From Duganella sacchari (GTDB lineage Bacteria; Pseudomonadota; Gammaproteobacteria; Burkholderiales; Burkholderiaceae_D): a stretch of DNA of 64,000 nucleotides. The position numbers and the translations under genes were made by a program. A model generated the notes under the pieces. That model saw nothing but the letters and a program-made list of their open reading frames with translations, did no database searches and had not been told where the DNA came from. Shown piece by piece: positions 25,851 through 34,371 of this stretch; position 1 is the stretch's first letter; the number at the start of each line of letters is the position of its first letter. The stretch covers positions 62,001 through 126,000 of the forward strand of contig NZ_FRCX01000011.1 of NCBI RefSeq assembly GCF_900143065.1. The letters run 5' to 3'.

Positions 25851-27987
25851 AGTTGAAGCTCAGGCCGCTATTGCTGACGTTGTTCAGCTTTTGCGCTTTG
25901 AGGTCGATCGTGAAGTGGTCGCTCGGCTTGCCGGAACCGAGGCCTTTCAGGATCGCGAATACTTGCTTGAACTGCGACTGGAACGCCACCTGTACCGGGT
26001 TCTGGTCGGACAGTTGATCCCCCACTTTGACGATGGCCGCTGGCGATGCCGGGAATGCGCTCATCAACACTTTGTACTGCGCTACCCGCTCCGCGCCCAT
26101 GTCGCGCAAGGCCAGCTCGCCGGCGTACACGGTACGGTGGAAGTCGCCGTAGAATTCGTAAGCGCTGACTTTGGCGAAGTCGGCCAGTTTCAGGTTGGCC
26201 GCTGCCGCTACCTGCTCGGCTTTGGCCGTGGCTGCCGCCCAGTCGGCCGTCAGCTGGCTCGCCGCCACCGCGTCACCCGATGGCGTACCTTTGGCCGCGC
26301 ACGTTGCGGTGATCGGCAGTACCGATGGATTGTCTTTCAGCTGCGCCAGCGTGACTTTGGTTTGCAGCTGCGACAGGATCAGCATTTGGCGCAGATCGAG
26401 CGACATCGCCGCTTCTTTCATCTCGCACGGCCAGTAGTCGCCCATGAAGCGCAGGCGTGACAGTTCGCCGAAGTAGGTGCGCGTAAATTCACCATACGAT
26501 TTGCTGTCGAGGATGCTGCGGTTCCAGCGCTTGGCGATGTCGCTGGCTGCCGTGCTGCCTTGCAGGTAGTCGTACTCGACCTGGTAGTACGGGAACAGTT
26601 CGTTATGGCGCGCGACGGTGTTCAGGCCCACGGTCTGCACGTCGATCAGGTCTTTGCTCTGGTAGCTGACGATTTTGTACGCCGCGCCAAACACGGCCAG
26701 CGATGGCGACTGCACGTTGACCAGGTAGTTGCCCGCGCTATCCTTGACGTCGTTGGTGCCGTTGAAATGCATGTGGCCGCCGATATGCAGCGGCAGGCCG
26801 GTCGCCACCATGGCGGAGGTGGTCGCCGCAGCCGGCATGCGCGTCACCTGGAACGCGCCCGATTTGAATACGGCTTTCATCGCATCGGTCTGGTTGGCGT
26901 AGAAGTCCATGGTCGGATAGTGCGAGAACGCCATCAGTTGCTTGCCTTGCGCCTTGGCGCGTGCGGCCACGGATTTGATCCACTCCATCTGGTGGATTTT
27001 GTGGGTCTGCACTTTGTTCCAGCCAGCGTCGCCGGCGTTGTCGAAGCCTTTGAAGTTTTTCGGGTTGGCCGGGTCGAAGTTCGCATTCGGCACATGCACA
27101 TTGGCGTCCAGCGCCAGCAGCCAGATGCCTTTCACCGGTTCCACCAGATAGCTGGCGTCGATGATGCTGGTGCAGCGGCTGTAGGTCTTGCCCGCCACTT
27201 TGTATTTGCCGCCCTCGCCTTCGGCGCAGATTTCAAACTGGCGCTTGCCCAGGTCGGCCGCTGCGGTCGCGGCATCGTAGCTGTATTTGCCGTCGGTGTA
27301 GGTGGTGAACGGGGTTTCCCAGTAGACGTCGTTCTTGTTGGGCACGTAGCCGAATTCCGCCAGCTTGGTCAGCAGTTTTTCGTAGCCCTGTTCCATGAGC
27401 TGGTTGGTGCAGACCACGCTGGGATCTTTGGCTTTGCAGGCGCTGTTGTTGACGGCATAGATTTTCTGTTCCTTGCCATCCCTGGTCAGGAAGTCGTTCT
27501 TGCCGGCTTCGTCATCGTCGTACGGTTCGTTCGGGTCGTGGTTGCCCGGCGCAATGAAGAAGCGCATGCCCTTGGCCTGGTACTCATGCAGGATGTCGGC
27601 CAGGCCGTCGATGTTGATGGGCTGGGCGTCGTCCGAAATGTCGCCCGGCAGCGCCACCAGGCGCAGGCCTTTGGCGTAGGCATCATCCAGTGCGGCGCGG
27701 AACGCGAAGTAGTTTTCGTTGAACAGCCGGGTCGAGGTCAGCTCCGCGTACATGGTGCGGATGGTGGCGTTCTTGCCGTCCTTGGTGGGAATGCCGGAGA
27801 ACTGGCTGCTCTTGAGGTCGCCGTAGATGTTCTCGAAGTGGACGTCGCTCATGAAGGCGACGCCCGTGGCGTTGAAACCGTCGCCCGGATTGGTTTCCGT
27901 GACCGGCAGGCCATCGCTGCCGCAAGCGGCCAATAAGGCGGCCACGGCGGCCGCCGCGAGGGCCGCCGCAGGTAAGGCGTAACGCAT
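25849..27987 (-). CDS. Lipoprotein metallophosphoesterase
   Basis: A 712-residue calcineurin-like phosphoesterase anchored by a lipobox: the signal peptide ends LLAACGSD with Cys at residue 22. Metal-binding motifs are in order: SDVHFEN, PGDISDD, APGNHDP, AFSHYPTM and GGHMHFNGTN. The large insert between the third and fourth motifs and the 250-residue C-terminal helical region are unusual for simple phosphodiesterases. The ATG at 27987 has GGAG 6 nt upstream and gives the better signal peptide; the ATG at 27999 is an alternative. The envelope-facing location suggests action on periplasmic phosphoesters; substrate not known. Confidence 0.88.
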   Translation of the reverse strand: MRYALPAAALAAAAVAALLAACGSDGLPVTETNPGDGFNATGVAFMSDVHFENIYGDLKSSQFSGIPTKDGKNATIRTMYAELTSTRLFNENYFAFRAALDDAYAKGLRLVALPGDISDDAQPINIDGLADILHEYQAKGMRFFIAPGNHDPNEPYDDDEAGKNDFLTRDGKEQKIYAVNNSACKAKDPSVVCTNQLMEQGYEKLLTKLAEFGYVPNKNDVYWETPFTTYTDGKYSYDAATAAADLGKRQFEICAEGEGGKYKVAGKTYSRCTSIIDASYLVEPVKGIWLLALDANVHVPNANFDPANPKNFKGFDNAGDAGWNKVQTHKIHQMEWIKSVAARAKAQGKQLMAFSHYPTMDFYANQTDAMKAVFKSGAFQVTRMPAAATTSAMVATGLPLHIGGHMHFNGTNDVKDSAGNYLVNVQSPSLAVFGAAYKIVSYQSKDLIDVQTVGLNTVARHNELFPYYQVEYDYLQGSTAASDIAKRWNRSILDSKSYGEFTRTYFGELSRLRFMGDYWPCEMKEAAMSLDLRQMLILSQLQTKVTLAQLKDNPSVLPITATCAAKGTPSGDAVAASQLTADWAAATAKAEQVAAAANLKLADFAKVSAYEFYGDFHRTVYAGELALRDMGAERVAQYKVLMSAFPASPAAIVKVGDQLSDQNPVQVAFQSQFKQVFAILKGLGSGKPSDHFTIDLKAQKLNNVSNSGLSFN

Positions 27988-28077
27988 ACAAAACTCCATC
28001 AGGCTGGTTGAAATTCGCCGCAGTGTAAATTTGGCAAATGACAGGCTGATTACATTTTGGAAGCGCTACCACTTTTT

Positions 28078-29385
28078 TTATGCGGCCTTGGCCGGGGTCG
28101 CTGGCATCGCCGTGCTGGCTGCTGCGGGACGACGGATCATCATGATGATGGCCGCCGCCACCAGACAGGCGGCGCCTGCCGCAAATAGCGCCGGATTGTA
28201 GGTCAGCAGCAGGGTCCGCACGCGGCCGGCGCCGTAGGCTGCCACCGCTGCACCGAGCTGGTGGGCGGCAAAGATCCAGCCAAACACCATGCCGGCTTTT
28301 TCCTTGCCGAAGGTGGCGGCGGTCAGGCGCACGGTTGGCGGCACGGTGGCGATCCAGTCCAGGCCGTAGAACATGGCAAAGGTGGACAGGCCATACAGCG
28401 TGAATTCCGAATACGGCAGCCACAGCAGCGACAGGCCGCGCAAGCCGTAATACATCAGCAGCAGCTTGCGGTTGTCATAGCGGTCTGACAGCCAGCCGGA
28501 GCCGATGGTGCCGATCAGGTCGAATGCGCCCATCATGGCCAGCACGGAGGCGGCAGGCACGGGGCCGAGGCCGGCATCGCCGCACAGCGAAATGAAGTGG
28601 GTCTGGATCAGGCCATTGGTGCTGAGGCCGCAGATGAAGAAGGTGGCGGCCAGTATCCAGAACACGCTGCTGCGCGAGGCCTCGGCCAGAATCTTGAACG
28701 GCGTCGCCAGCGTGACGTGCATGGCAGGCGGCGCGGCTGTCGGCGTGCCCGGGGCGGCGCCAAACGGCGCCAGGCCGACATCGCTGGGGCGGTTGCGCAT
28801 CAGCAGCAACACCGCCACGGCCATCAGCGCGCAAGCGGCAAACACCGGCACCACCGCCAGGCGCCAGCCCATGTGCTCGATCATCCACGCGCCGACCGGC
28901 AGAAAGATCAGCTGGCCCGTCGCCGAGCTGGCGGTCAGGATGCCCACCACCAGGCCGCGATGGCGCTCGAACCAGCGGTTGGACACCACGGCGCTGAGCA
29001 CCAGCGCGGTCATGCCGGAGCCCACGCCCAGCATGATTCCCCAGAATAGTACCAGGTGCCAGAACTGCGTCATCTGCGTGGCCAGCGCCATGCCGGAGGC
29101 AACCAGCGTCAGCGCCGTGACCACCACGTTGCGCAAGCCGAAGCGCTCCATGAAGATGGCTGCAAACGGCCCCATCAGGCCGAACAGGGCGAAGCGCACC
29201 GCCAGCGCCGAGGAGATCTGCTCCACGTCCCAGCCGAATTCCCTGGACAGCGGCTGCAACAGGGCGCCGGGCAGGCCCAGGGCAGCCGCCGATGACAGCC
29301 CCGTCAAAAACGTCAGGGCAACCATCACCCACGAAAAATGCAGGCCGCGGCGCTGCAGCCAGGTCGATACAGCTTGTGCAAACAT
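28078..29385 (-). CDS. MFS transporter, monocarboxylate/oxalate-formate antiporter type
   Basis: A 435-residue, 12-helix major facilitator. LHFSWVMVALTFLTG opens helix 1, motif-A-like MERFGLRNVVV follows helix 2, and SDRYDNRKLLLMYYGLRGLSLL lies between helices 8 and 9. The R-G-LVVGILTASSATGQLIFLP pattern resembles the MCT/OxlT group that carries organic acids. The ATG at 29385 is preceded by GAGG; the open frame extends 126 bases upstream without a better site. It lies 90 bases before the phosphoesterase gene in the same direction, which may or may not be one operon. Substrate unknown. Confidence 0.85.
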   Translation of the reverse strand: MFAQAVSTWLQRRGLHFSWVMVALTFLTGLSSAAALGLPGALLQPLSREFGWDVEQISSALAVRFALFGLMGPFAAIFMERFGLRNVVVTALTLVASGMALATQMTQFWHLVLFWGIMLGVGSGMTALVLSAVVSNRWFERHRGLVVGILTASSATGQLIFLPVGAWMIEHMGWRLAVVPVFAACALMAVAVLLLMRNRPSDVGLAPFGAAPGTPTAAPPAMHVTLATPFKILAEASRSSVFWILAATFFICGLSTNGLIQTHFISLCGDAGLGPVPAASVLAMMGAFDLIGTIGSGWLSDRYDNRKLLLMYYGLRGLSLLWLPYSEFTLYGLSTFAMFYGLDWIATVPPTVRLTAATFGKEKAGMVFGWIFAAHQLGAAVAAYGAGRVRTLLLTYNPALFAAGAACLVAAAIIMMIRRPAAASTAMPATPAKAA

Positions 29386-29656
29386 GGTGGTCCTCACAAT
29401 GGCAATGCGTGCCGGAAGGCGCGCTTGCCGCCATTTTAGATTACGACCATAATGAATACAAGGAAAACTTGCCTCCACCGGCGCTGCGCCAATACGGTGC
29501 AATAGTGACAATACGTGTATTTTTTGCTACTTATTTGGGCATATAGTTGACGCAGCACGTTTGCCACGTGCGCCCCGGGCCTGGTGTCACCAGGCGATTG
29601 TCAGATGCAAGGTTCATTGTATGGCACTTCGTCAACTCACCCTTATAAGGTAAAAC
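29386..29656. other. 271-bp divergent intergenic region with two short dyads
   Basis: Between the MFS gene (minus) and an unknown plus-strand gene. It contains a perfect 7-bp-arm dyad CCTGGTG-T-CACCAGG at 29580-29594 and a GCACG/CGTGC pair at 29555-29571, possible operator sites. No RNA gene was recognised. Confidence 0.4.
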
Positions 29657-30187
29657 ATGTCACTACATATTACTGCACTTCCATCCACTGGCTTTGGCGA
29701 GCGGTCTTTCGCGCTTCCCCGCATTCCGGTTATTCGCATTTGGGCATTGAAGCAAGCTTATCCGGACGGCTTATACATTAATTCCGTAGACGATAATCCT
29801 GACAATCCCAAGACCCCTTGTTTTAGCCGCGGCAGGGATATCACGGTTCCCCTGAAATTCGTGCTGGATGACGGCCCTCAAGGCACCGGCAATTGGTCTA
29901 CCGCACCGATCGGTGATTTCGACCTGATACGCGTGGAAAAAGGTGAACCCGAACGCGTCGCTTTTATTCATATCGGCCCGACCAAAGAACAGAAAGATTC
30001 TCTGTTCACAATCTATGTAACGACCAGCGGGACCACAGTGACGACGAAATTTGGACGGTATGCCGGGAGTAAGACCATCCCGCAGCCCTTCGAACAAAAT
30101 AGTGAGAACTATTTTACTGATATGTCAGATGCCGAAGGGAACTGGCTGTGGCTGTATCGGCTGTATGCGACGCACCATCAAAAATAA
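29657..30187 (+). CDS. Protein of unknown function
   Basis: A 176-residue protein without signal peptide or membrane helix; I do not recognise the family. It looks like a beta-rich domain (ITVPLKFVLDDG, FDLIRVEKG, ERVAFIHIGPTKEQKDSLFTIYVTTSG, WLWLYRLYA). AAGG precedes the ATG. Its codon use is visibly more AT-rich than neighbouring genes (many TTT, TAT, AAA, ATT), a hint of later acquisition. It is monocistronic between an MFS gene and a BON-domain gene. Confidence 0.6.
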   Translation: MSLHITALPSTGFGERSFALPRIPVIRIWALKQAYPDGLYINSVDDNPDNPKTPCFSRGRDITVPLKFVLDDGPQGTGNWSTAPIGDFDLIRVEKGEPERVAFIHIGPTKEQKDSLFTIYVTTSGTTVTTKFGRYAGSKTIPQPFEQNSENYFTDMSDAEGNWLWLYRLYATHHQK

Positions 30188-30222
30188 GCACGCACATAAG
30201 CACGCGATAAGCTGAACGAGGC

Positions 30223-30258
30223 GGCGCCCGGCGGCGTGGGGGAACGCGGCCGGGCGCC
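30223..30258. repeat. GC-rich hairpin
   Basis: A perfect 10-bp stem GGCGCCCGGC/GCCGGGCGCC (30223-30232 and 30249-30258) with a 16-nt loop lies in the gap between two convergent genes. There is no T-run, so it is a terminator only if Rho or another factor helps. Confidence 0.45.
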
Positions 30259-30296
30259 GGGGCGAGCGGGCATGGGGGGCTAGCCCGCACTGCCCT

Positions 30297-31007
30297 TTAC
30301 TTGATGCGCAGCGAGCTTTGAACTTTGTTCACGCCCTTGACGTTGCGCGCGACATCGACTGCCTTGTCAACTTCCGCTTGCGATGGCACGAAGCCGCTCA
30401 GCATCACGGTGCCGTTGGTGGTTTCCACGTGCACGTCCAGCGATTTCAGTGCAGGCTCGGCCAGCAGTTCGGTTTTCACCTTGGTGGTGATGGTGGTGTC
30501 CGCCAGCGCGTCCTTGGTCAGCTCGGTTTTCGAGCGGGCTTCGCACGATGCCTTGTCGCTGCCCGTCATGGCGCTGCAGTCGATGCCGGTCTGGGCCACG
30601 TCAGCGGCTTTCTTGCCAGCCTTGGCGTCTTTCACCCACGCAGTGTGCTGGGCTTTGGCGCCGCTCAGGCAGCTGTCCTTGTCAGCGCCGGTGCGGTTGG
30701 CGCACTGGGCTTTGGCGAGGTCGTAGTTGGCATCGGCCACATTGATCTGGGCTTTTTCGACTGATTTTTTATCATTCTTGTATTGCAGGGCGGCGGTCGA
30801 TTCGGCGTTGGCGCGGCTGACCTTGGCCTGCTCCTGGCAGACATCCTTGGCATTACCCGATTGTGCATCGCAGGCGCCCTTGGCAGCTTTGTAGTCAGCG
30901 TCCGACTTGTTGATTGCAGCTTTGTAGGCAACGGTATCGTTGTTAGGGGTAGCAGCGAAGGCAGCGCTGGCAGCGGTAGCCAGTACGAAGCAGAGTAATT
31001 TGTTCAT
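30297..31007 (-). CDS. Exported BON-domain protein
   Basis: A 236-residue protein with a signal peptide (MNKLLCFVLATAASAAFA) and a C-terminal BON domain at about 165-235 (TKDALADTTITTKVKTELL, LDVHVETTNGTVMLSGFV, AVDVARNVKGVNKVQSSLRIK). BON domains bind phospholipid surfaces and occur in osmotically induced proteins such as OsmY. The N-terminal half is an Ala/Lys/Asp-rich helical region with three spaced Cys pairs (GACDAQSGNAKDVC, AQCANRTGADKDSC, GIDCSAMTGSDKASC), perhaps a repeated disulfide unit. GAGGG precedes the ATG. Confidence 0.85.
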   Translation of the reverse strand: MNKLLCFVLATAASAAFAATPNNDTVAYKAAINKSDADYKAAKGACDAQSGNAKDVCQEQAKVSRANAESTAALQYKNDKKSVEKAQINVADANYDLAKAQCANRTGADKDSCLSGAKAQHTAWVKDAKAGKKAADVAQTGIDCSAMTGSDKASCEARSKTELTKDALADTTITTKVKTELLAEPALKSLDVHVETTNGTVMLSGFVPSQAEVDKAVDVARNVKGVNKVQSSLRIK

Positions 31008-31092
31008 GATGTGTCCCTCTTGTGGTGGTTGATGGACACATTAAACGCCTGTACGGCCGCGTGCTCTGTGCGGAGACGTACACAGATCAGAT

Positions 31093-31767
31093 TTACCTGT
31101 CGAGCAACAGGCCCTGCCGCCACAGCTGGCTGGCCTGTTCAAATACCGCCACACCCGGCGCAAAGGCGGCCCCGGTCGGCGCCTGTTCCAGCCAGGCCAG
31201 CGTGCTGTGCGAGCCGGTGGCAAGCGATGGCTGGCGCACCGCGCGGATCCATGCGGCCACCGCAGCGTAATCGGCGGGATGACGCTGCTGTGTCCAGGCC
31301 AGAGCGACCAGATCGGCATAGCCTTCTTCGCGGCGCGTGTCGCGCAGTGCTTCGGCGGCGCCAGAGTCCGGCTGTGGCTGGCTTTCCACAAAGCCGGACG
31401 GCATCATGTGCCAGATGCCTTGCGTGTAGCGCCAGCAGTGGCCAATTTCGTGCGCCACCATCGCTTCAATCATCAGCGGCCGTTGCGCGGCAGGCACAGT
31501 GGACAGGATATCTTCCGCATTCGCGTTGCCGCGCATCGACAGCACCAGCTTGCAGCGGCCGTTCTGGTAGCCCAGCGCCAGCGGCACATCGTTGGGGCCG
31601 GCCTGGGGCTGGACGGTGATATCAAGCGGCAGCTTCAGTTCCTGCTTGGCATAGGCCAGCACGGCGGAACCGGCTTGCAGCCAGCGGATTTCCATGTCGG
31701 TCAGCTCGGCGGCGGAGGCCAGGCCGGACGTCAACAGCAGCAGGGGGAGGAAGGCGCGCTTGATCAT
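31093..31767 (-). CDS. Exported putative zinc metallopeptidase (HEIGH motif)
   Basis: A 224-residue protein with a signal peptide (about 1-20, LLLLTSGLASAA). A zincin motif HEIGH at 106-110 is followed by EEGYADLVALAW, whose Glu could be the third metal ligand. I do not recognise a named family. No transmembrane segment is present. The ATG at 31767 starts the signal peptide; the 10 upstream in-frame codons are unlikely. It stands 85 bases after the BON gene start and is followed upstream by a palindrome at 31788. Peptidase activity is inferred from the motif. Confidence 0.65.
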   Translation of the reverse strand: MIKRAFLPLLLLTSGLASAAELTDMEIRWLQAGSAVLAYAKQELKLPLDITVQPQAGPNDVPLALGYQNGRCKLVLSMRGNANAEDILSTVPAAQRPLMIEAMVAHEIGHCWRYTQGIWHMMPSGFVESQPQPDSGAAEALRDTRREEGYADLVALAWTQQRHPADYAAVAAWIRAVRQPSLATGSHSTLAWLEQAPTGAAFAPGVAVFEQASQLWRQGLLLDR

Positions 31768-31787
31768 AGTGATCAAACTGTAGCATG

Positions 31788-31813
31788 CACCGGGCAATAA
31801 TTATTGCCCGGTG
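31788..31813. repeat. 26-bp perfect palindrome
   Basis: CACCGGGCAATAA and its exact reverse complement meet with no loop. It lies between the M49-type peptidase stop (31848) and the HEIGH protein start (31767). It has no T-run, so it may be an operator for the HEIGH gene or a weak hairpin. Confidence 0.5.
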
Positions 31814-31847
31814 GCAGCTATATTACTACGTAGAAAAAGCTGAATGA

Positions 31848-33548
31848 TTAACGGCCCAACAAGCTGTTGGCCGTCTTGAATTCCGGACGGATGTCATTCG
31901 GTACAGATTTCATTTTATCCAGCGCCTTCTGCACGTCCGGACGGATCACCACGTACTTGCTCATCATGTCTTTGGCGCGCGCGTAGTCGCCGGTCGCTTC
32001 AATGGTCAGGAACTCGCGGTCCAGATCGATCACGGCCTGCTTGATCTTCTTGAAGTCGACCGAGAAGGTGCCGTCGCCATGCGACACAAAACCGCCCTTG
32101 TCCAGCAGGTAGTTCATCTGGATCGCCATGCCCCGCGCGTGCGAATCGGTCAGGCCGAAGTGCAGCGTGCGGAACGCCGATGCGAGGAAGGTGGTGTACA
32201 GCTTGCGCTCCGCTGCATCGCCCTGCCCCAGTGTGCCTTTGAGCTGGCCCTTGTCCATCATGTAGGCCAGTGCAAACAGGCCGGTGATGTCAGCCTTGGC
32301 TTCTTCGATGGTCGAATAGGCTTCTTTCAGATCCTGGCGCGGCGTCGATTCCTTGCCATCGTTTTTGGTGATGTGCGGACCCAGGCCGTGGGTGATTTCG
32401 TGCGCCAGGATATGGGTGAAGAAGGAATCAAAATCCACGTCCTTTTGATCGGCTGGGCGCAGTACCAGCTTGGAAATCGGCGTCAGCGTCGATTTGAATT
32501 TGGCCTGCTGCACGTTCTTCAGCATCACGCGCTTAGAACCGCGCTGGCTAATGATGCGCTCATCGTTGGGCAGGTTGTAGGCGGCGGTCTGTACGCCCAT
32601 ATTGCCATCGCCTGCGCCGTAGACCTGGTTCACGACCACCATCGGCGCCAGCGCACCGACTTTCGGATTGCGGTACTGCGCATCCAGCGGCAGATTATCT
32701 TCCAGCTCCTGCATATGCTTGGCGAAGAAGTCGAGCTTCTGCGTTTCTTTCTGGTCGCGGATGCTCACATACGCTTCAAACGCGGCCTTGTAGCCAAACA
32801 GTTCGTCGTTGTAGGTCTCGTAAGGGCCGATGGTGATATCGACTGGCGAATCCAGGTCCATCCAGGCGAAATCGGACTCCAAGTAGTCGTTGCTGAGGAA
32901 GGCGTCGGCGCGCAGGCTCAAGAATTTTTTCAGCGAGGCGTTATCGGTATCGGCAGCGGCCTGCTTCAGCAGCGCGGCGGCCTTCTCCAGTTCCGGCTTG
33001 TATTCTTCGGCATACTTCACGGTGGTGAACAGGCCATCCTTGTTCTTGCGGATCACGGTGAAGAACCATTGCGCCTGCTCTTTATCGACCGCAGGCAAGG
33101 CGTTCATCCAGGTTTCCAGTTCGGCCTTGGTGGCGCCTTCCGGATAGAAGTTGCCGGCTTCCGGCTTCTTGGCTGGCACTGCAACGCCGCCCACGTCCGC
33201 GGGCAGGATGGACTGGTGGTCGTCGAGGATGGACCATGGACCTTTGTTGAGCCAGAAGTAGTTCAGGCGTGCCTTGCCCAATGGCGTGGTGTCCTTTTGC
33301 AGCGCAGCCCACAGCGCCTCATTGCCGGACCAGCGCTGGCGCAACTGCAGCACGTCGATGATCTTGGCGGCTTCGATCAGTTTGGCGATGGCTTTCTTGT
33401 CGCCGGCGGAGAGCTTGCTGGTGTCAGCGGTCAGCGCGATCGGCGCATAACGCTTGCTCATCTTGTTGAGTTGATTGACGTCAGCCGGTGCAGCAAAGGC
33501 AGTGGCGCAAGCGACAGCCAGCGCCAGTGGAAGCAGGATTTTTTTCAT
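31848..33548 (-). CDS. Exported M49-type (dipeptidyl-peptidase III-like) Zn-dependent hydrolase
   Basis: A 566-residue secreted protein with a signal peptide (MKKILLPLALAVACATAFA). The zinc site has HEITHG with H383, E384 and H387, and EEAKAD downstream supplies the third ligand, the pattern of the M49-like family in bacteria (M49 DPP III has an HExxxH/EECRAE pair; here the spacing is HExxH). Members release dipeptides from short peptides. GAGGAAC precedes the ATG at 33548; the upstream 60 codons of open frame are rich in Cys and Arg and are not coding. It is 127 bases downstream of the SDR gene on the same strand. Confidence 0.8.
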   Translation of the reverse strand: MKKILLPLALAVACATAFAAPADVNQLNKMSKRYAPIALTADTSKLSAGDKKAIAKLIEAAKIIDVLQLRQRWSGNEALWAALQKDTTPLGKARLNYFWLNKGPWSILDDHQSILPADVGGVAVPAKKPEAGNFYPEGATKAELETWMNALPAVDKEQAQWFFTVIRKNKDGLFTTVKYAEEYKPELEKAAALLKQAAADTDNASLKKFLSLRADAFLSNDYLESDFAWMDLDSPVDITIGPYETYNDELFGYKAAFEAYVSIRDQKETQKLDFFAKHMQELEDNLPLDAQYRNPKVGALAPMVVVNQVYGAGDGNMGVQTAAYNLPNDERIISQRGSKRVMLKNVQQAKFKSTLTPISKLVLRPADQKDVDFDSFFTHILAHEITHGLGPHITKNDGKESTPRQDLKEAYSTIEEAKADITGLFALAYMMDKGQLKGTLGQGDAAERKLYTTFLASAFRTLHFGLTDSHARGMAIQMNYLLDKGGFVSHGDGTFSVDFKKIKQAVIDLDREFLTIEATGDYARAKDMMSKYVVIRPDVQKALDKMKSVPNDIRPEFKTANSLLGR

Positions 33549-33675
33549 TGTGTTCCTCGGGTAGAGTGAGGAACACATTGTAATGCAGCGTAAAGCAGGC
33601 ACATATAGCCGGAACATCACGCTGTAGCAGACATCCTTCAGCATGCATGATCTTCCAGCTGTTGTTCGGAGAGCG

Positions 33676-34275
33676 TTACAGTGCGCGGTACACCTGGCCG
33701 GTCTGCGCGCCATCGACGCTGCGTGCATAGGACAACGCGGCGCGGCTTGCCGTCACGGGCTCGAAGCCGATGAAGAAGGCGCCGTAGGCGTCCATCGATT
33801 CCTGCAATACTGTAGGGCTGACAACGTTGATACGGATGCCACGCGGCAGTTCAATCGCCGCGCCGCGCGCGAAGCCTTCAATGGCGGCATTGACCATGGT
33901 GGCGCTGGCGCCTTGACGAATTGGCTCATCCGCCAGGATGCCGCTGGTGAGCGTGATCGAGCCGCCGTCGTTCAGATATTCCTGCGCCACCAGCGCCACG
34001 TTCACCTGCCCCATCAACTTGCTGTTCAGGCCCACGTAGAACTGCTCCGGCGTGAAGCTGGTCAGCGGCGCGAAATGCAGCACGCCGGCCGTGACCACCA
34101 CCGCATCCACTTTGCCAACCTTGGCAAACAGGCCGCGCACGCTGCCGATGTCGGCGAAGTCGACTTGATACTGGCCGCCGCGCGCGCCCACCGTCACCAC
34201 GTCGTGGCGTTTGCCCAGTTCCTCAACCACTGCCTTGCCTACTGCGCCCGTGGCGCCGATCACGATGACTTTCAT
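33676..34275 (-). CDS. SDR-family oxidoreductase-like protein, short
   Basis: A 199-residue Rossmann protein with the NAD(P) motif GATGAVGK at 7-14 and the conserved AGVLHF and LTSG. The usual catalytic Y-x-x-x-K is not found after the serine: the segment reads QGASATMVNAAIEGF, so the Tyr and Lys positions appear as Ala/Ser and Val/Asn. Similar short proteins with NAA(I/L)EGF are common, and their activity is unproven. It is divergent from the LysR gene at 34372, which probably regulates it. The stop lies 127 bases before the M49-type gene. Confidence 0.8.
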   Translation of the reverse strand: MKVIVIGATGAVGKAVVEELGKRHDVVTVGARGGQYQVDFADIGSVRGLFAKVGKVDAVVVTAGVLHFAPLTSFTPEQFYVGLNSKLMGQVNVALVAQEYLNDGGSITLTSGILADEPIRQGASATMVNAAIEGFARGAAIELPRGIRINVVSPTVLQESMDAYGAFFIGFEPVTASRAALSYARSVDGAQTGQVYRAL

Positions 34276-34371
34276 GCTGTACCTCCGTTAGAAAACGCCA
34301 GTATGTTCTGCTTCGCCAAAGGAATAAATGAGCTAATATTTAGATCATTACCAACCCACAGTTAGCAATCG

